Below, piece after piece: positions 33,682 to 44,076 of a stretch of 64,000 bases of DNA. The position numbers and the translations under genes are program-made. The notes under the pieces are model-generated. The model was not told the DNA's origin. It was given only the letters and a program-made list of their open reading frames with translations, and did no database searches. The DNA is from Salinivirga cyanobacteriivorans (lineage in GTDB: Bacteria > Bacteroidota > Bacteroidia > Bacteroidales > Salinivirgaceae), in NCBI RefSeq assembly GCF_001443605.1, contig NZ_CP013118.1, forward strand, positions 3,591,501 through 3,655,500. Direction: 5' to 3'. Position 1 is the stretch's first letter, and each line of letters starts with the position of its first letter.

Positions 33682-36600
33682 ATGAGACACAAATTATTTA
33701 CACTTGCCATTAGTATGCTGGTTTTTGCCTTTGCAGCTAATGCGCAGAAAATGATTTCTGCGAACCAACTGTCCCCTGGAAAGCAGGAAATGGAGAAGAA
33801 AACACTTACTCCTACAAATCAAACTCAAATCTATTACAGTCAGGGCAACTCAAAAGCCCAGCTCTTCGCAGAAGACTTTTCTTCTGGAGCTTTACCAACA
33901 GATTGGCAAAACATAGATAATGATGGTTCTGGTCAAATATGGGAATTTGATAACCCCGGAGGTCGAACTGTAAATACCTCAACAAGCGCGAATGGTTTTG
34001 CAATCCTTGATAGCGACAATTATGGCTGGGGTGGGACTCAGGATGCAGATTTAATAAGTCCAACCATGGATTTGTCCGCTAATTCCACGGTTGTTGTAGA
34101 GTTTGAGCATTATTTTAATCATTATTCTGGATCCTCTGCAACCCTTTCTTATTCTATTGACGATGGTACAACCTGGACAGTTTACCAAACCTGGTCCGCA
34201 GATACTGATAATGCTGCGCTTTTCAGTGCCGACATGAGCACTGAGCTAGCAGGAGAATCAACTGTTAAAATTAAATGGAATTATGTTGGTTCTTGGGGAA
34301 TGTATTGGGCAATTGATGATATTAATATCTATGAGCCAGAAACATATCAATTTGCACTTTCTGTGCCAACAGGTATTGCTGTGGAAGCAGGCTCAACACA
34401 CTCCTATACCGTTACAATTAATAACACTGGTATTAACGGTGATGATTTTACACCTGCTATTGATGGTGGTGGAAGTTGGACCTATGAACTCGTTGATGCT
34501 GCAGATAGTGTAACGGCGCTTACCACACCAATTACAATTGCAGCCGGAGAGTCGTATGATTTTGTAATCAATGCAACTGTTCCTGCCACAGGTGTTGCTT
34601 TAGGTGATACCGATACCGAGTCATTTACAGTGACTTCAGCAGAAACGGGCAAAGCAGTAGAGACATTTGATATCACTACATCAGCAATTGCTCCTGCAGC
34701 AGTGCCGTTTACAGAAAATTTTGATGCCGGTTATCCTCCAGCAGTATGGACAGAAACACAAGGTTTACTTGCAGATCCCGTTGTTACTGATGGTACAAGC
34801 TCTTTATGGACAGGAGATGATTTTGCAAATGATGAGGGCGCCACAACAGCAGCCCGACTTAATAATTATGGAGAATCCAGCGATGAATGGATGATTACAC
34901 CTTCTATTGATCTGGAAGGAAAAACTTGTTTGCTAGCATTTGATCTGGCACTGACTCCTTATAATGGTACCGATGTTGGAACTTTTGGAGCTGACGATAA
35001 ATTTGCTGTTGTGATTTCAACAGACGATGGTGCAACGTGGACCGATGCCAATGCATTGCTTGTTTATGACGGTACACATGAGTTTAGTTTGAATGAGCAT
35101 GTAGTGCTTGATTTAACAGGTTACAGCGGAGTTGTAAAATTTGGTTTCTATGGCGAAAGTACAGAATCTAATGCAGACAACGACTTGTTTGTTGACAATG
35201 TGAGCGTAATAGAAATGCCAGCCAACGATGGTGCCATATCAGATCTAATGGTTCCTATGTCAGGACTAATTGGAAATCCTATTCAGGTTAGTGCCGAGGT
35301 AACTAATTATGGTAGTGATGTTTTAGCTACAGGTACCACTGTTTCATTTAAAGAAGAAGGTACTGAATTTGCTACAGCAACCACGACTGCCGATCTTGCA
35401 TGGGGTGAGACTGAAGTACTCACAGTAGATTATACGCCTTCAGCAGCTGGTACATTAACAATTGAAGCAAGTGTTCCTGCTGATGACAATACGGCCAATG
35501 ATGCAATGTCTACAACAATTGATGTTATTCCCGCCGGAGCTTTACTGGAAGATTTCAGTGCCGGTATGGCAGTTCCTAACGGATGGGCAACATCAGCCGG
35601 GCCAAATGATTTTACATGGGAATTAGGTGACGAAAACACCTGGTTTGGCCCAATGGATGGATATTTTACCTATACACAAGCCGATGTTAATACAACAGCA
35701 GATACACTTGTAACACCACAGCTTACTTTAGACGGAACAGTTACAATGTTGACTTATGATGTTATAGGTGGAAATAATATTTATGGATTAGGTAGTAATT
35801 CAATTCAGATAAAATATTCTGCAGATGGTGCAACATGGACTGATGTTGGTACTCCATTTGACCTTGCCGCGGATGAAACACTTCAGACTGTAATGGTTGA
35901 TTTGAGTAGTATACCTGATGGAGACTATTATTTTGCATTTGAAGTTACTTCTACTTTTGAGTCTGAAGGATTTACTGCCTGGGTAGGTATTGATAATGTA
36001 ATGGGTCCGGTAATGACCAATGTTCAGGCCAACGATCTGGGCGTAGTTTCAGTAGCTTATCCACAGCAATTTGTGATGGATGGAGACGAAATAACCATTC
36101 CTGCAGAAATTAAAAACTTTGGTACTGATACACAAGATGGTACCGAAGTTACATTAAATTTGGATGGAAGTCCAGTTGGAACAGCAAATATTGGTTCTTT
36201 GGCTTACAGTCAAAGTGAAGTGGTTGAATTTACATGGACTGCCACAGCAGGACATCATGTATTTGAAGTAGCCGTTCCGGCTGATGATGCTACAGGAAAC
36301 GATACCAAATCAATTGAAGGTGTTGTAGTAGGAGACGGTATGCTTTATGAAGGATTCGAAACTGATTTCCCGGCAGATGGTTGGGTTCTTGATACAGGTG
36401 GTATTTGGTTCCAGTGGGCCGATCCATTTGTAGGAGCTTATGAAGGAACAACAGTAGCCGGTACTTCAGTAGCAGAAGCTGCTACAGTTGAGAATGTAAT
36501 TATGGCAACTCCAAAAGTAGCTCTTAGTGAAACCGATGAAATGTTCCATTTCTATGGTGCATTAGGTAATGGAGGTGTTGGAGAACATCAATTGGATCTT

Positions 36601-38697
36601 GTTTATTCTGCCGATGGTGAAACATGGACAGATATAGCAGTTGATATTCCAGTTACAGGTGGTATGGAGCTTTATTCTTATGACCTGAGCGCTATACCAG
36701 CAGGAGCCTATCACATTGGATTCAGAGCTAAAGTTACAGGTGACGGAACTTATAGTACGCTTTATGCCATTGACCACGTGGTAGGTCCGGAATTAGCCCC
36801 GGTTGTTACCTTTAACGTAGATATGAACAAGCCAATTGTAATGGGTGAGTTTGATCCAGCTGTGGACACAGTAATTTTAGGTGGAGATATGAACGGATGG
36901 GCTGAACCAGGAACTGATCCAGCAATGTTTATGGAAGACGCCGATGAAGATGGCATCTATACCTTAAGTATGGAGCTTGCCGACGGTGATTATGAGTACA
37001 AGTATTTCGACGGCGCCGGATGGGACAGCGGCGAATGGGAAGGCGGAGACAACCGCATGTTTACTGTTGCCGGAGCACCTGTTACGCTTAACGATGTTTG
37101 GGCCAATGAATATTTGGTAACTTTCAATGTAATGCAAGATGGAAATCCTGCAGAAGGTGCAACAATCAACATTGATGGACAGGATTTGACAACAGATGTT
37201 GACGGAATGGCATACATCGGACTGATGGATGGTGATTATCCTTATACTGTTTCACTTACCGGATTTGATGATATGACCGGTACTGTTACTGTTGATGGTG
37301 GCAACGAAACTGTTATGGTTGAGTTTATTACTCCAATACCATTCCCATTTATGGATGACTTCGAAGGTTATGCTGAAGGTGACTATGTAGCTGATAACTC
37401 TATTGCATGGACCACATGGTCAGAAGCTCCAGCTACTGCTGAAGATGCTGTTGTCTCTACAGTACATGCTTCAAGTGGCGTAAACTCTATGTTAATTTCA
37501 GGTACCAATGATATGGTGCTTCCATTTGGAGACGCTACTTCTGGAAAATACCACGTGGCTTTTGATATTTATGTTGGTACAGATAGCAGTGCTTACTGGA
37601 ATATTCAGCATGTCTTACTTGAAGAATGGGCATTTGAGGCTTATATGAATAGTGACGGAACAGGTGAGCTAAATGCTGATGGTCAGACAATTGAATTTGA
37701 TTTTGAACTTGATGCATGGCATACGCTTGAGCATTATGTCGATTTAGATAACGATGAAATCATACTTATGCTTGATGGTGCTGTACTTCATACATGGCAA
37801 TTTAGTTTACAATCAGACGGTAGCGCTGGCACAAACCAACTTGCTGCATTGAATCTTTATAATGGCGGATCCACCGGAACAGCAGCATATTATGTTGATG
37901 ATGTTATGTTCCAGGCATTGTATCCTGTTACATTTAATGTAGACATGAATGCTGCAATTACCGATGGCGATTTTGATCCGGCTAATGATACGCTTATTTT
38001 GGCAGGTAGCATCAACGGATGGATGGAACCAGGTATGGATGAAAGCATGTTTATGACTGATGATAATACAGATGGAATCTATACTCTTACAAAGCATCTT
38101 CCAGATGGTAGTTATGAGTACAAGTATTTCAACGGTGCTGGCTGGGCCGGCGGCGAATGGGAAGGCGGCGAAAACCGTGTATTCGTAGTTTCAGGTGAAG
38201 CGCTTACCATTAACGATGTTTGGGGATTAGAAGAATATCTTGTTACTTTCATGGTAACTGAAAATACTGTTGGTGTCGAAGGAGCAGTTGTTAATATTAA
38301 CAGCACTGATCTTACTACTGATGCTGATGGTTATGCTTACATTTCATTACCTGATGGTGATTATCCTTACACTGTTACATATGCCGATTATCCAGAGGCT
38401 ACAGGTACTGTTAACGTTGCAGGTGCTGCAGTTGAAGAGGCTGTTAATTTTGTTGGATTAAATGATATAGCTGAGGTTGACTTCAGTATCTATCCAAACC
38501 CAACAAGAGGAATTGTAAATGTAATGGCTGATGGAACCAATACTGTTATTGTAATGAATGCAATTGGTAAAGTTGTAACTACACAGCAAATTACAGACGA
38601 AGGTGTTATTGACCTTACAAACAACGCTTCTGGTATTTACTTTATCCGTTTGCAAGATGGAAATAAAGTAGCCACAAAACGCGTAATTGTACAATAA
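33682..38697 (+). CDS. Large T9SS-exported multidomain surface protein
   Basis: A 1671-residue protein. The signal peptide is MRHKLFTLAISMLVFAFAANA. It contains three or four 'choice-of-anchor J'/cleaved-adhesin type jelly rolls (AEDFSSGALPTDWQNIDNDG; FTENFDAGYPPAVWTE; LEDFSAGMAVPNGWATS; YEGFETDFPADGWVLD), CARDB-like linkers (ANDGAISDLMVPMSGLIGNP) and a LamG-like part (about 1220-1400). Two copies of a CBM/E-set domain start VTFNVDMN (about 1036 and 1414) with DYEYKYFDGAGWDSGEWEGG, each followed by a PEGA-like module. It ends in a T9SS domain with SIYPNPTRGIVNV. It is probably an adhesin or glycan-binding scaffold. Confidence 0.87.
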   Translation: MRHKLFTLAISMLVFAFAANAQKMISANQLSPGKQEMEKKTLTPTNQTQIYYSQGNSKAQLFAEDFSSGALPTDWQNIDNDGSGQIWEFDNPGGRTVNTSTSANGFAILDSDNYGWGGTQDADLISPTMDLSANSTVVVEFEHYFNHYSGSSATLSYSIDDGTTWTVYQTWSADTDNAALFSADMSTELAGESTVKIKWNYVGSWGMYWAIDDINIYEPETYQFALSVPTGIAVEAGSTHSYTVTINNTGINGDDFTPAIDGGGSWTYELVDAADSVTALTTPITIAAGESYDFVINATVPATGVALGDTDTESFTVTSAETGKAVETFDITTSAIAPAAVPFTENFDAGYPPAVWTETQGLLADPVVTDGTSSLWTGDDFANDEGATTAARLNNYGESSDEWMITPSIDLEGKTCLLAFDLALTPYNGTDVGTFGADDKFAVVISTDDGATWTDANALLVYDGTHEFSLNEHVVLDLTGYSGVVKFGFYGESTESNADNDLFVDNVSVIEMPANDGAISDLMVPMSGLIGNPIQVSAEVTNYGSDVLATGTTVSFKEEGTEFATATTTADLAWGETEVLTVDYTPSAAGTLTIEASVPADDNTANDAMSTTIDVIPAGALLEDFSAGMAVPNGWATSAGPNDFTWELGDENTWFGPMDGYFTYTQADVNTTADTLVTPQLTLDGTVTMLTYDVIGGNNIYGLGSNSIQIKYSADGATWTDVGTPFDLAADETLQTVMVDLSSIPDGDYYFAFEVTSTFESEGFTAWVGIDNVMGPVMTNVQANDLGVVSVAYPQQFVMDGDEITIPAEIKNFGTDTQDGTEVTLNLDGSPVGTANIGSLAYSQSEVVEFTWTATAGHHVFEVAVPADDATGNDTKSIEGVVVGDGMLYEGFETDFPADGWVLDTGGIWFQWADPFVGAYEGTTVAGTSVAEAATVENVIMATPKVALSETDEMFHFYGALGNGGVGEHQLDLVYSADGETWTDIAVDIPVTGGMELYSYDLSAIPAGAYHIGFRAKVTGDGTYSTLYAIDHVVGPELAPVVTFNVDMNKPIVMGEFDPAVDTVILGGDMNGWAEPGTDPAMFMEDADEDGIYTLSMELADGDYEYKYFDGAGWDSGEWEGGDNRMFTVAGAPVTLNDVWANEYLVTFNVMQDGNPAEGATINIDGQDLTTDVDGMAYIGLMDGDYPYTVSLTGFDDMTGTVTVDGGNETVMVEFITPIPFPFMDDFEGYAEGDYVADNSIAWTTWSEAPATAEDAVVSTVHASSGVNSMLISGTNDMVLPFGDATSGKYHVAFDIYVGTDSSAYWNIQHVLLEEWAFEAYMNSDGTGELNADGQTIEFDFELDAWHTLEHYVDLDNDEIILMLDGAVLHTWQFSLQSDGSAGTNQLAALNLYNGGSTGTAAYYVDDVMFQALYPVTFNVDMNAAITDGDFDPANDTLILAGSINGWMEPGMDESMFMTDDNTDGIYTLTKHLPDGSYEYKYFNGAGWAGGEWEGGENRVFVVSGEALTINDVWGLEEYLVTFMVTENTVGVEGAVVNINSTDLTTDADGYAYISLPDGDYPYTVTYADYPEATGTVNVAGAAVEEAVNFVGLNDIAEVDFSIYPNPTRGIVNVMADGTNTVIVMNAIGKVVTTQQITDEGVIDLTNNASGIYFIRLQDGNKVATKRVIVQ

Positions 38698-38720
38698 TTC
38701 ATTCTCAATAGATGATATTA

Positions 38721-38749
38721 AAGCCGCCGGTTTCCGGCGGCTTTTTTTT
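38721..38749 (+). terminator. Rho-independent terminator
   Basis: AAGCCGCCGG-TTT-CCGGCGGCTT followed by T8. The terminator and the preceding 24 nt (ATTCATTCTCAATAGATGAT) are repeated after the next gene at 41434. Confidence 0.93.
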
Positions 38750-38765
38750 ATATTTTTGAATATTG

Positions 38766-38795
38766 TTTGTAGTATGAAAAAAAGTTGTATATTTG
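38766..38795 (+). promoter_or_regulatory. Bacteroidota-type promoter
   Basis: TTTG at 38766-38769, 18-nt spacer, TATATTTG at 38788-38795: a perfect -7 TAnnTTTG. It lies just after the terminator of the preceding gene and drives the 855-residue protein. The leader is near-identical to that of the gene at 33682. Confidence 0.75.
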
Positions 38796-38843
38796 TTTAT
38801 GAGAGTGAATTTTAAATATTATTAACCAAATGTTAAATTTATT

Positions 38844-41411
38844 ATGAGACACAAATTTTTTACGCTAGCAATTAGTATGCTTGTTTTTGCTTTTGCAGCT
38901 AACGCGCAGAAACAGTCAACAAGTTTGGACAAAACCCCTTTAGCACCAACACAAATTGAAACGAGTGCAAAAGCACAATGGGATGTGCTGTTTACTTTTG
39001 ATGCTGTAGAAGCAGCCTCACCCGGTATAGAAACAAACGGTACTTATTTTTATACTACTACCTGGAATGCAGGTAATTTTCATAGGTATGATATGGATGG
39101 CGCAAATGCTGAAACATTTACCATCACTGGTGTAAGCGCCATCAGAGATATGGCTTATGCAGAATCAACTGGCTATTTTTATGGTTCAGATGCTTCAATG
39201 ACAATTCAAATTATGGACCTGGATAATGAAGCATCTATAGGTACCATTACTGTTGACGGAGGATCCGGCGTCACCGGTGTTCGTCACATTGCTTATGATC
39301 CAACTCTTGATGGTGGAGCAGGTGGTTTTTGGGTAGGAAACTGGGACGAGCTGGCAGCTATTGATATGTCAGGAAATTCACTTGTGGCCAACTCTGAAAC
39401 ACCTGCAGTAACAAGCGCCTATGGCTCAGCTTATGATAACTGGTCAGATCCTTCTAATCCAAAATTGTGGATCGCGACTCAACCTGGATCACCAAGCGAT
39501 GCAGTTTTTGCTGAATTTGATATTAATACCTTATCACTTACCGGAGTAACTCATGATGCAGTTGCAGATGTACCCGGAGCTGATGCTGCTGCCCTTAGCG
39601 GTGGTGCATGTACTTATGAGGCCGATGGCTTGTTTATCCTGGCCGGCTCATTACAACAAGAGCCAAACCTTGTTTTTGGATACGAACTAGCTGTTACCGC
39701 AGACCCAACTGCACCAGCTGGACCTACAGCTTTCACTGCAACCCCAGACGCAGGCGGAGCACTTACAGTAGACCTTGCCTGGACAAACCCTGATGTGGAT
39801 GTTAATGGTGACGCCCTGACTGATCTTACCAGCATCGACGTTTATCTTAATGACGATCCAACTCCTATTTACACAAATGCTTCACCCACAATCGGTGGAG
39901 ATGAAACATATACTGCAACAGCACCTGTTGGTGGAATGCATACCTTTAAAGTGGTTGGAACCAATGGATCTGGTGAAGGTATACCAGTTACAGCTTCTAC
40001 TTTTGTTGGTGTAGATGTGGAAGTAACAAGCCTAACAATGCCTGGTGTTGGTGCTGTTGGAGATGTAGTTACTCCTACAGTAACTGTTAAAAATAATGGT
40101 GTTGGTGACCAAACATTTGACGTTACTTTAGATGATGGGGACGCATATTCTGAGACATTATCAGTTACTGATCTTGCATCGGGCGCAGAGGAAGTATTGA
40201 CTTTCCCGGACTGGACAGCCGCAGCTGCTATGACTTATACTTTCACAGCTTCAGCTAGCGATCCTGGAAGTGATATAGATATGACGAATAATACCGCAAT
40301 GCATGACTTAACTATTTTCGATGGTTGTGAGCATACACTTGTGCTGACTGATTCATACGGAGACGGTTGGAATGGTGCCACTGCTTCTGTAAGTGTTGGT
40401 GGTGTGGTAGCAGTTAATAGCGTTACAATTGAAACAGGTGATACTGAGTCATTTGTTTTCCTTGCTGAAACTGGCGACGATATTTTATTTGAGTTTGATG
40501 GCGGTGGTAGTTACCCGGGAGAATGTAGCTGGGAAATTTTTGATGGCGAAGGAACTTCAATTCTAACTGGTGAAGGTCCGGATGCAGCTTCAACAAACGT
40601 ATCGGGTAATTGTGGTGGCCCTGCTTATCTAGTGACATTCAATGTAGATGATGGTGCTAATCCAATTGAAGGTGCCAATATTAATATTGCCAGCACTGAT
40701 ATTACAACGGATGTTTCCGGAGTTGCCACAATTGAGCTTTCAGATGGTGAATATATTTACACAGTAACCATGACTGGCTACGCTTCATTTACAGATACAA
40801 TTAATGTTGCGGGTGAGGCAATTTCTGAAAATGTTAGTTTAAGCCCGGTTTATTCCGTTACATTTAATGTAGACATGAGTGATGCTATTATAGCTGCAGA
40901 TTTTGATCCTGCAATGGATACCTTAATTGCTGCAGGAAGCATGAATGGATGGATGGAACCTGGTATGGATGAAGCTATGTTCATGGACGATGCGGATGAA
41001 GATTCTATTTATACCCTGATGATGTATCTCGCTGATGGTGACCATGAATATAAATATTTCAATGGTGCCGGCTGGGATGGCGGCGAATGGGAAGGTGGCG
41101 ACAATCGCTCTTTCACAGTTGCTGGCGAAGCTGTTGTACTAAATGATATCTGGGGTCAGGAAGTTGGTATTGGTAATACAGCCGCAACTTTAGACTTTAA
41201 TATTTATCCAAACCCAACAAATGGCGTATTGCATATCGAGGTTGATGGAAATAGCAAGGTTTCTATTATAAACGCTATTGGCCAAACTATTAACACAATA
41301 GACGTTAACGGTCATAGCACCATTGATTTATCTAATAAAGCAAAAGGTGTATACTTCATCAGAATCGCTTCTGATAATAAAGTAGCCACAAAACGCGTTA
41401 TTGTACAATAA
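38844..41411 (+). CDS. T9SS-exported surface protein, paralogous ends to the preceding gene
   Basis: An 855-residue protein. Signal peptide MRHKFFTLAISMLVFAFAANA differs by one residue from the preceding gene. The N-terminal part (about 45-270) looks like a beta-propeller-type domain (GTYFYTTTWNAGNFHRYDMD), followed by a fibronectin/Ig-type domain, a CARDB domain (VEVTSLTMPGVGAVGDVVTP) and a small domain with LVLTDSYGDGWNGATASVSV. Next come a PEGA-like module, one VTFNVDMS CBM/E-set domain (HEYKYFNGAGWDGGEWEGGD) and a T9SS domain (NIYPNPTNGVLHIEV ... VATKRVIVQ). Exported through T9SS and probably surface bound. Confidence 0.87.
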   Translation: MRHKFFTLAISMLVFAFAANAQKQSTSLDKTPLAPTQIETSAKAQWDVLFTFDAVEAASPGIETNGTYFYTTTWNAGNFHRYDMDGANAETFTITGVSAIRDMAYAESTGYFYGSDASMTIQIMDLDNEASIGTITVDGGSGVTGVRHIAYDPTLDGGAGGFWVGNWDELAAIDMSGNSLVANSETPAVTSAYGSAYDNWSDPSNPKLWIATQPGSPSDAVFAEFDINTLSLTGVTHDAVADVPGADAAALSGGACTYEADGLFILAGSLQQEPNLVFGYELAVTADPTAPAGPTAFTATPDAGGALTVDLAWTNPDVDVNGDALTDLTSIDVYLNDDPTPIYTNASPTIGGDETYTATAPVGGMHTFKVVGTNGSGEGIPVTASTFVGVDVEVTSLTMPGVGAVGDVVTPTVTVKNNGVGDQTFDVTLDDGDAYSETLSVTDLASGAEEVLTFPDWTAAAAMTYTFTASASDPGSDIDMTNNTAMHDLTIFDGCEHTLVLTDSYGDGWNGATASVSVGGVVAVNSVTIETGDTESFVFLAETGDDILFEFDGGGSYPGECSWEIFDGEGTSILTGEGPDAASTNVSGNCGGPAYLVTFNVDDGANPIEGANINIASTDITTDVSGVATIELSDGEYIYTVTMTGYASFTDTINVAGEAISENVSLSPVYSVTFNVDMSDAIIAADFDPAMDTLIAAGSMNGWMEPGMDEAMFMDDADEDSIYTLMMYLADGDHEYKYFNGAGWDGGEWEGGDNRSFTVAGEAVVLNDIWGQEVGIGNTAATLDFNIYPNPTNGVLHIEVDGNSKVSIINAIGQTINTIDVNGHSTIDLSNKAKGVYFIRIASDNKVATKRVIVQ

Positions 41412-41433
41412 TTCATTCTCAATAGATGATATT

Positions 41434-41463
41434 AAAGCCGCCGGATTTCCGGCGGCTTTTTTT
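41434..41463 (+). terminator. Rho-independent terminator
   Basis: AAGCCGCCGG-ATTT-CCGGCGGCTT followed by T-run; duplicated copy of the terminator at 38721. Confidence 0.93.
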
Positions 41464-41517
41464 GTGGTAACTGTATTTAGATATTCTGGCCGATTGCGGC
41501 AGGAGTGCTTTAGGTAT

Positions 41518-43014
41518 CATACCGTCCAAAAAAGTGTGTCTAAAACACATGGTTCCCAACTATTATTAGTTTTGCAATGAATTAAAAAGTAAAACAATAA
41601 AAGTCAGAAACCATGATGTTTACAAAGAAACAAACAGAAGAAGTATTAAGCAAGTTTATTTCACGAGAAAATGGTCTTCATGATGTAATGGAGATGGTCT
41701 TAAATGCAATGATGTATTCAGAAAGGGAAGCCTTTCTGTCAGGAGCAAAAAGCAATAAGGGAAATGGTTACAGACCCCTAAGCGCCTTAGGTCATGGACA
41801 CCAACTTGAGCTGCAAGTCCCTAGAGATCGCTTAAGTCAATTTACTCCAAAAATATTAGCTATATTTCGAGAACAAGAATCTTACTTAAAAGAAGTCTCC
41901 TTTAAGCTATATTCAAAAGGTTTAACCACGCGTGATATATCCTCAGTCATGGATACCATTTATGGCGGACATTATAGTAAAAGTAAGATTAGTGATATTA
42001 GTACCAGTTTTTATGATCAAATGCAAGCATGGAGAAACAGAGAACTGGACTCCCATTATCTTGCACTTTATATTGACGGCCTTCATGTAAAATTAAAAAG
42101 AGGAAATAAATATGAAACAGAATGTTTTTATATCATTCTTGGCTTGCGTGAAGATTTTAAGCGAGAAGTCATATCTATCGTTAATTTTCCCGTAGAATCA
42201 GCTAATTCATGGGAAATAATATTTGATCAAATCAAAGCAAGAGGAATAGAGACTGTTGGTATTATAATATCAGACGCTCTAAGCGGTATTGATAAGAGCA
42301 TAGCAAAAAAATTTAGTTGCCCGCATCAGAAATGCATTTTACACCTGCAACGTAACCTATTAAGTTATGTCCGCATGAGTGATAAAAAAGAGGTTGCTAA
42401 TGACTTTAGAGAAGTTCTCAGTGCTGCTGATCCGCACCATAACAAAGCTATAGCTGTGTCAAAATTTAAAGAATTTAAAGAAAAATGGCGAAAGAAATAC
42501 AGGTCTTTTGGGCAATATCTTGATAACCTGGATATTTACCCATATTTAACCTTTTTAGATTACGATGTCAGAATACGTCGTATGCTTTATACGACCAACT
42601 GGATAGAGCGATTTAATAAAAGCGCCAGAAGAACATTGAAAATAAGAGGTGCATTACCATCTGAAGAGGCAGTTCTATCACTGATAACAAGTGTGGCAAA
42701 AGAACAAACAGAGGGTCATTACTCATATCCTATTTATAATTTTAGATATGAAGAAAAACTATTAGCAAACAAATATTAACCTGGATTTGATTTATTATCT
42801 CAAATGCAAAATTAATTTGACTAGGAAAGTTGTCAAGAGCAAGACAAGTGGCCCCACATGCCACTACACAACACCTAAGCCACTATTGACAACATCCTTC
42901 GTCAAATTTTAAAAGCATTTAGAACAAATAAATCAACGAAAAAATATAAGTTTGTATTGAAAGAATGCATTACTAATAATAAGTCAACCCAGACACACTA
43001 ATCTGGACACTACC
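41518..43014 (+). mobile_element. IS256-family insertion sequence with 8-bp target duplication
   Basis: TTAGGTAT occurs directly at both sides (41510-41517 and 43015-43022). The ends pair as CATACCGTCCAAAAAAGTGT and the reverse complement of the right end GGTAGTGTCCAGATTAGTGT (17 of 24 matches, including GTCCA and AGTGTGTCT). Length is 1497 bp. One transposase gene plus about 235 bp of non-coding 3' sequence. The element looks complete and recent. Confidence 0.92.
41613..42779 (+). CDS. IS256-family (mutator-type) transposase
   Basis: A 388-residue DDE transposase. The N-terminal MMEMV/ALMYSER-type region is followed by GNGYRPLSALGHGHQLELQV (here without the usual GNSRNGY tail), FKLYSKGLTTRDISSVMDTI and the catalytic core: first Asp in ALYIDGLHVKLKR, second Asp in IIISDALSGIDKSI, and Glu in TTNWIERFNKSARRTLKIRG. 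CPHQKCILHLQRNLL is the conserved C/H motif of the family. The second Met at 41616 is an equally possible start. Confidence 0.95.
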   Translation: MMFTKKQTEEVLSKFISRENGLHDVMEMVLNAMMYSEREAFLSGAKSNKGNGYRPLSALGHGHQLELQVPRDRLSQFTPKILAIFREQESYLKEVSFKLYSKGLTTRDISSVMDTIYGGHYSKSKISDISTSFYDQMQAWRNRELDSHYLALYIDGLHVKLKRGNKYETECFYIILGLREDFKREVISIVNFPVESANSWEIIFDQIKARGIETVGIIISDALSGIDKSIAKKFSCPHQKCILHLQRNLLSYVRMSDKKEVANDFREVLSAADPHHNKAIAVSKFKEFKEKWRKKYRSFGQYLDNLDIYPYLTFLDYDVRIRRMLYTTNWIERFNKSARRTLKIRGALPSEEAVLSLITSVAKEQTEGHYSYPIYNFRYEEKLLANKY

Positions 43015-43277
43015 TTAGGTATATTAAATTAGAGTTGCTTCATAACGTTTTGAAATTGTTTTAGTTAGAAACAGAACGCCGATCAAGCAGATAATTAACG
43101 TGAGCTCGAGCTATGCGAGCTTATCGTAGGTAAATTCATGTTAATTGGGGAGAATAGAACACGGATTAGGAAGGTTGTCGTTTTAGGTATTTATTTTCTT
43201 CTCAGCTTATCTTTCTATATTGCTTTGATCTGAAATTGAAAAAACAATATCGTTGATAAGCGGATTTTCGCATATAA

Positions 43278-44076
43278 GACCTGAAACGGTATCCGTCTTA
43301 ATCAGCTTATCTAAGATATTTTTACCAACCGTGCAAAGAGCTAAACACCCCCCGATTATGCTATCCCGCTTGTCTCTTATTCCTGTTTTGTGCAATGCAT
43401 TACCCGTTTAACTGTTTTCCATAAGGAAATTTTCTTCTACCACTTTTTCTTGAAAAAAAGTGGCCAAAATTCAAGATCAAATTACGCTTCAACCCGCTCT
43501 GTTCAATAAACTAAATGACATATAAAAGCTGGACAAGCCTCTTTTATGTCATTTATGTTTATTGACCATTCACGCTAACGCTAGCCCGCCAATTTGATCG
43601 GGCCAACCCGCTTTGGAGGTGCTATTCATTTACTAAAACGGTTAATTTTAGTCGGCCTAAGTGTTTTGAGCGGGCACCTTCATCTTGAAATAAGCGTAAA
43701 ATTAAAATCTGTTTGAACGGATGCGTAGTATTATAGTTGGATGTAATTACGTAAACAGCATCCGTGAGTTATTTTAATTTAGCTTATGAAAGAAATGAAG
43801 GTCGCTCAAAATACTAAGCCTTGACTTTTTTGCTTCGTTTTTGGGTCAAGCCAAAAATGAAGAGCCCAGCCGGCTGGAGGCGATGGTAATTAATGTTATT
43901 TCATTTTAACATTAGTACATCATTTCAAGAAAAACGACTTAGTGATAAATCCGAATTTTTAAGTCAATGACCCTTAAAATTTGTTCCGCATGACCCAAAA
44001 TGCATATTTGTTACTCATAACTTACTGATATTCAGACATGGGTTTTAGGGGAGTCGTCATGGTGCACAAAACAGGA
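43278..44076. repeat. Tandem repeat unit 1 (799 bp)
   Basis: First unit of a head-to-tail array, starting GACCTGAAACGGTATCCGTC. It lacks the 43 nt with TCGCCGTTAGGCGCTGAGCT that units 2 and 3 carry. It includes the dispersed-repeat blocks at 43440-43660 (GATCAAATTACGCTTCAACC; AGCTGGACAAGCCTCTTTTA; CGCTAGCCCGCCAATTTGAT). No conserved gene; an antisense open frame of 62 codons over the start is not preserved in the other units. Confidence 0.92.

Noticed and set aside
43207-43395. 62-codon minus-strand open frame at the start of the tandem array
   Set aside because: The other units differ at its end and do not keep the frame; no homology features.
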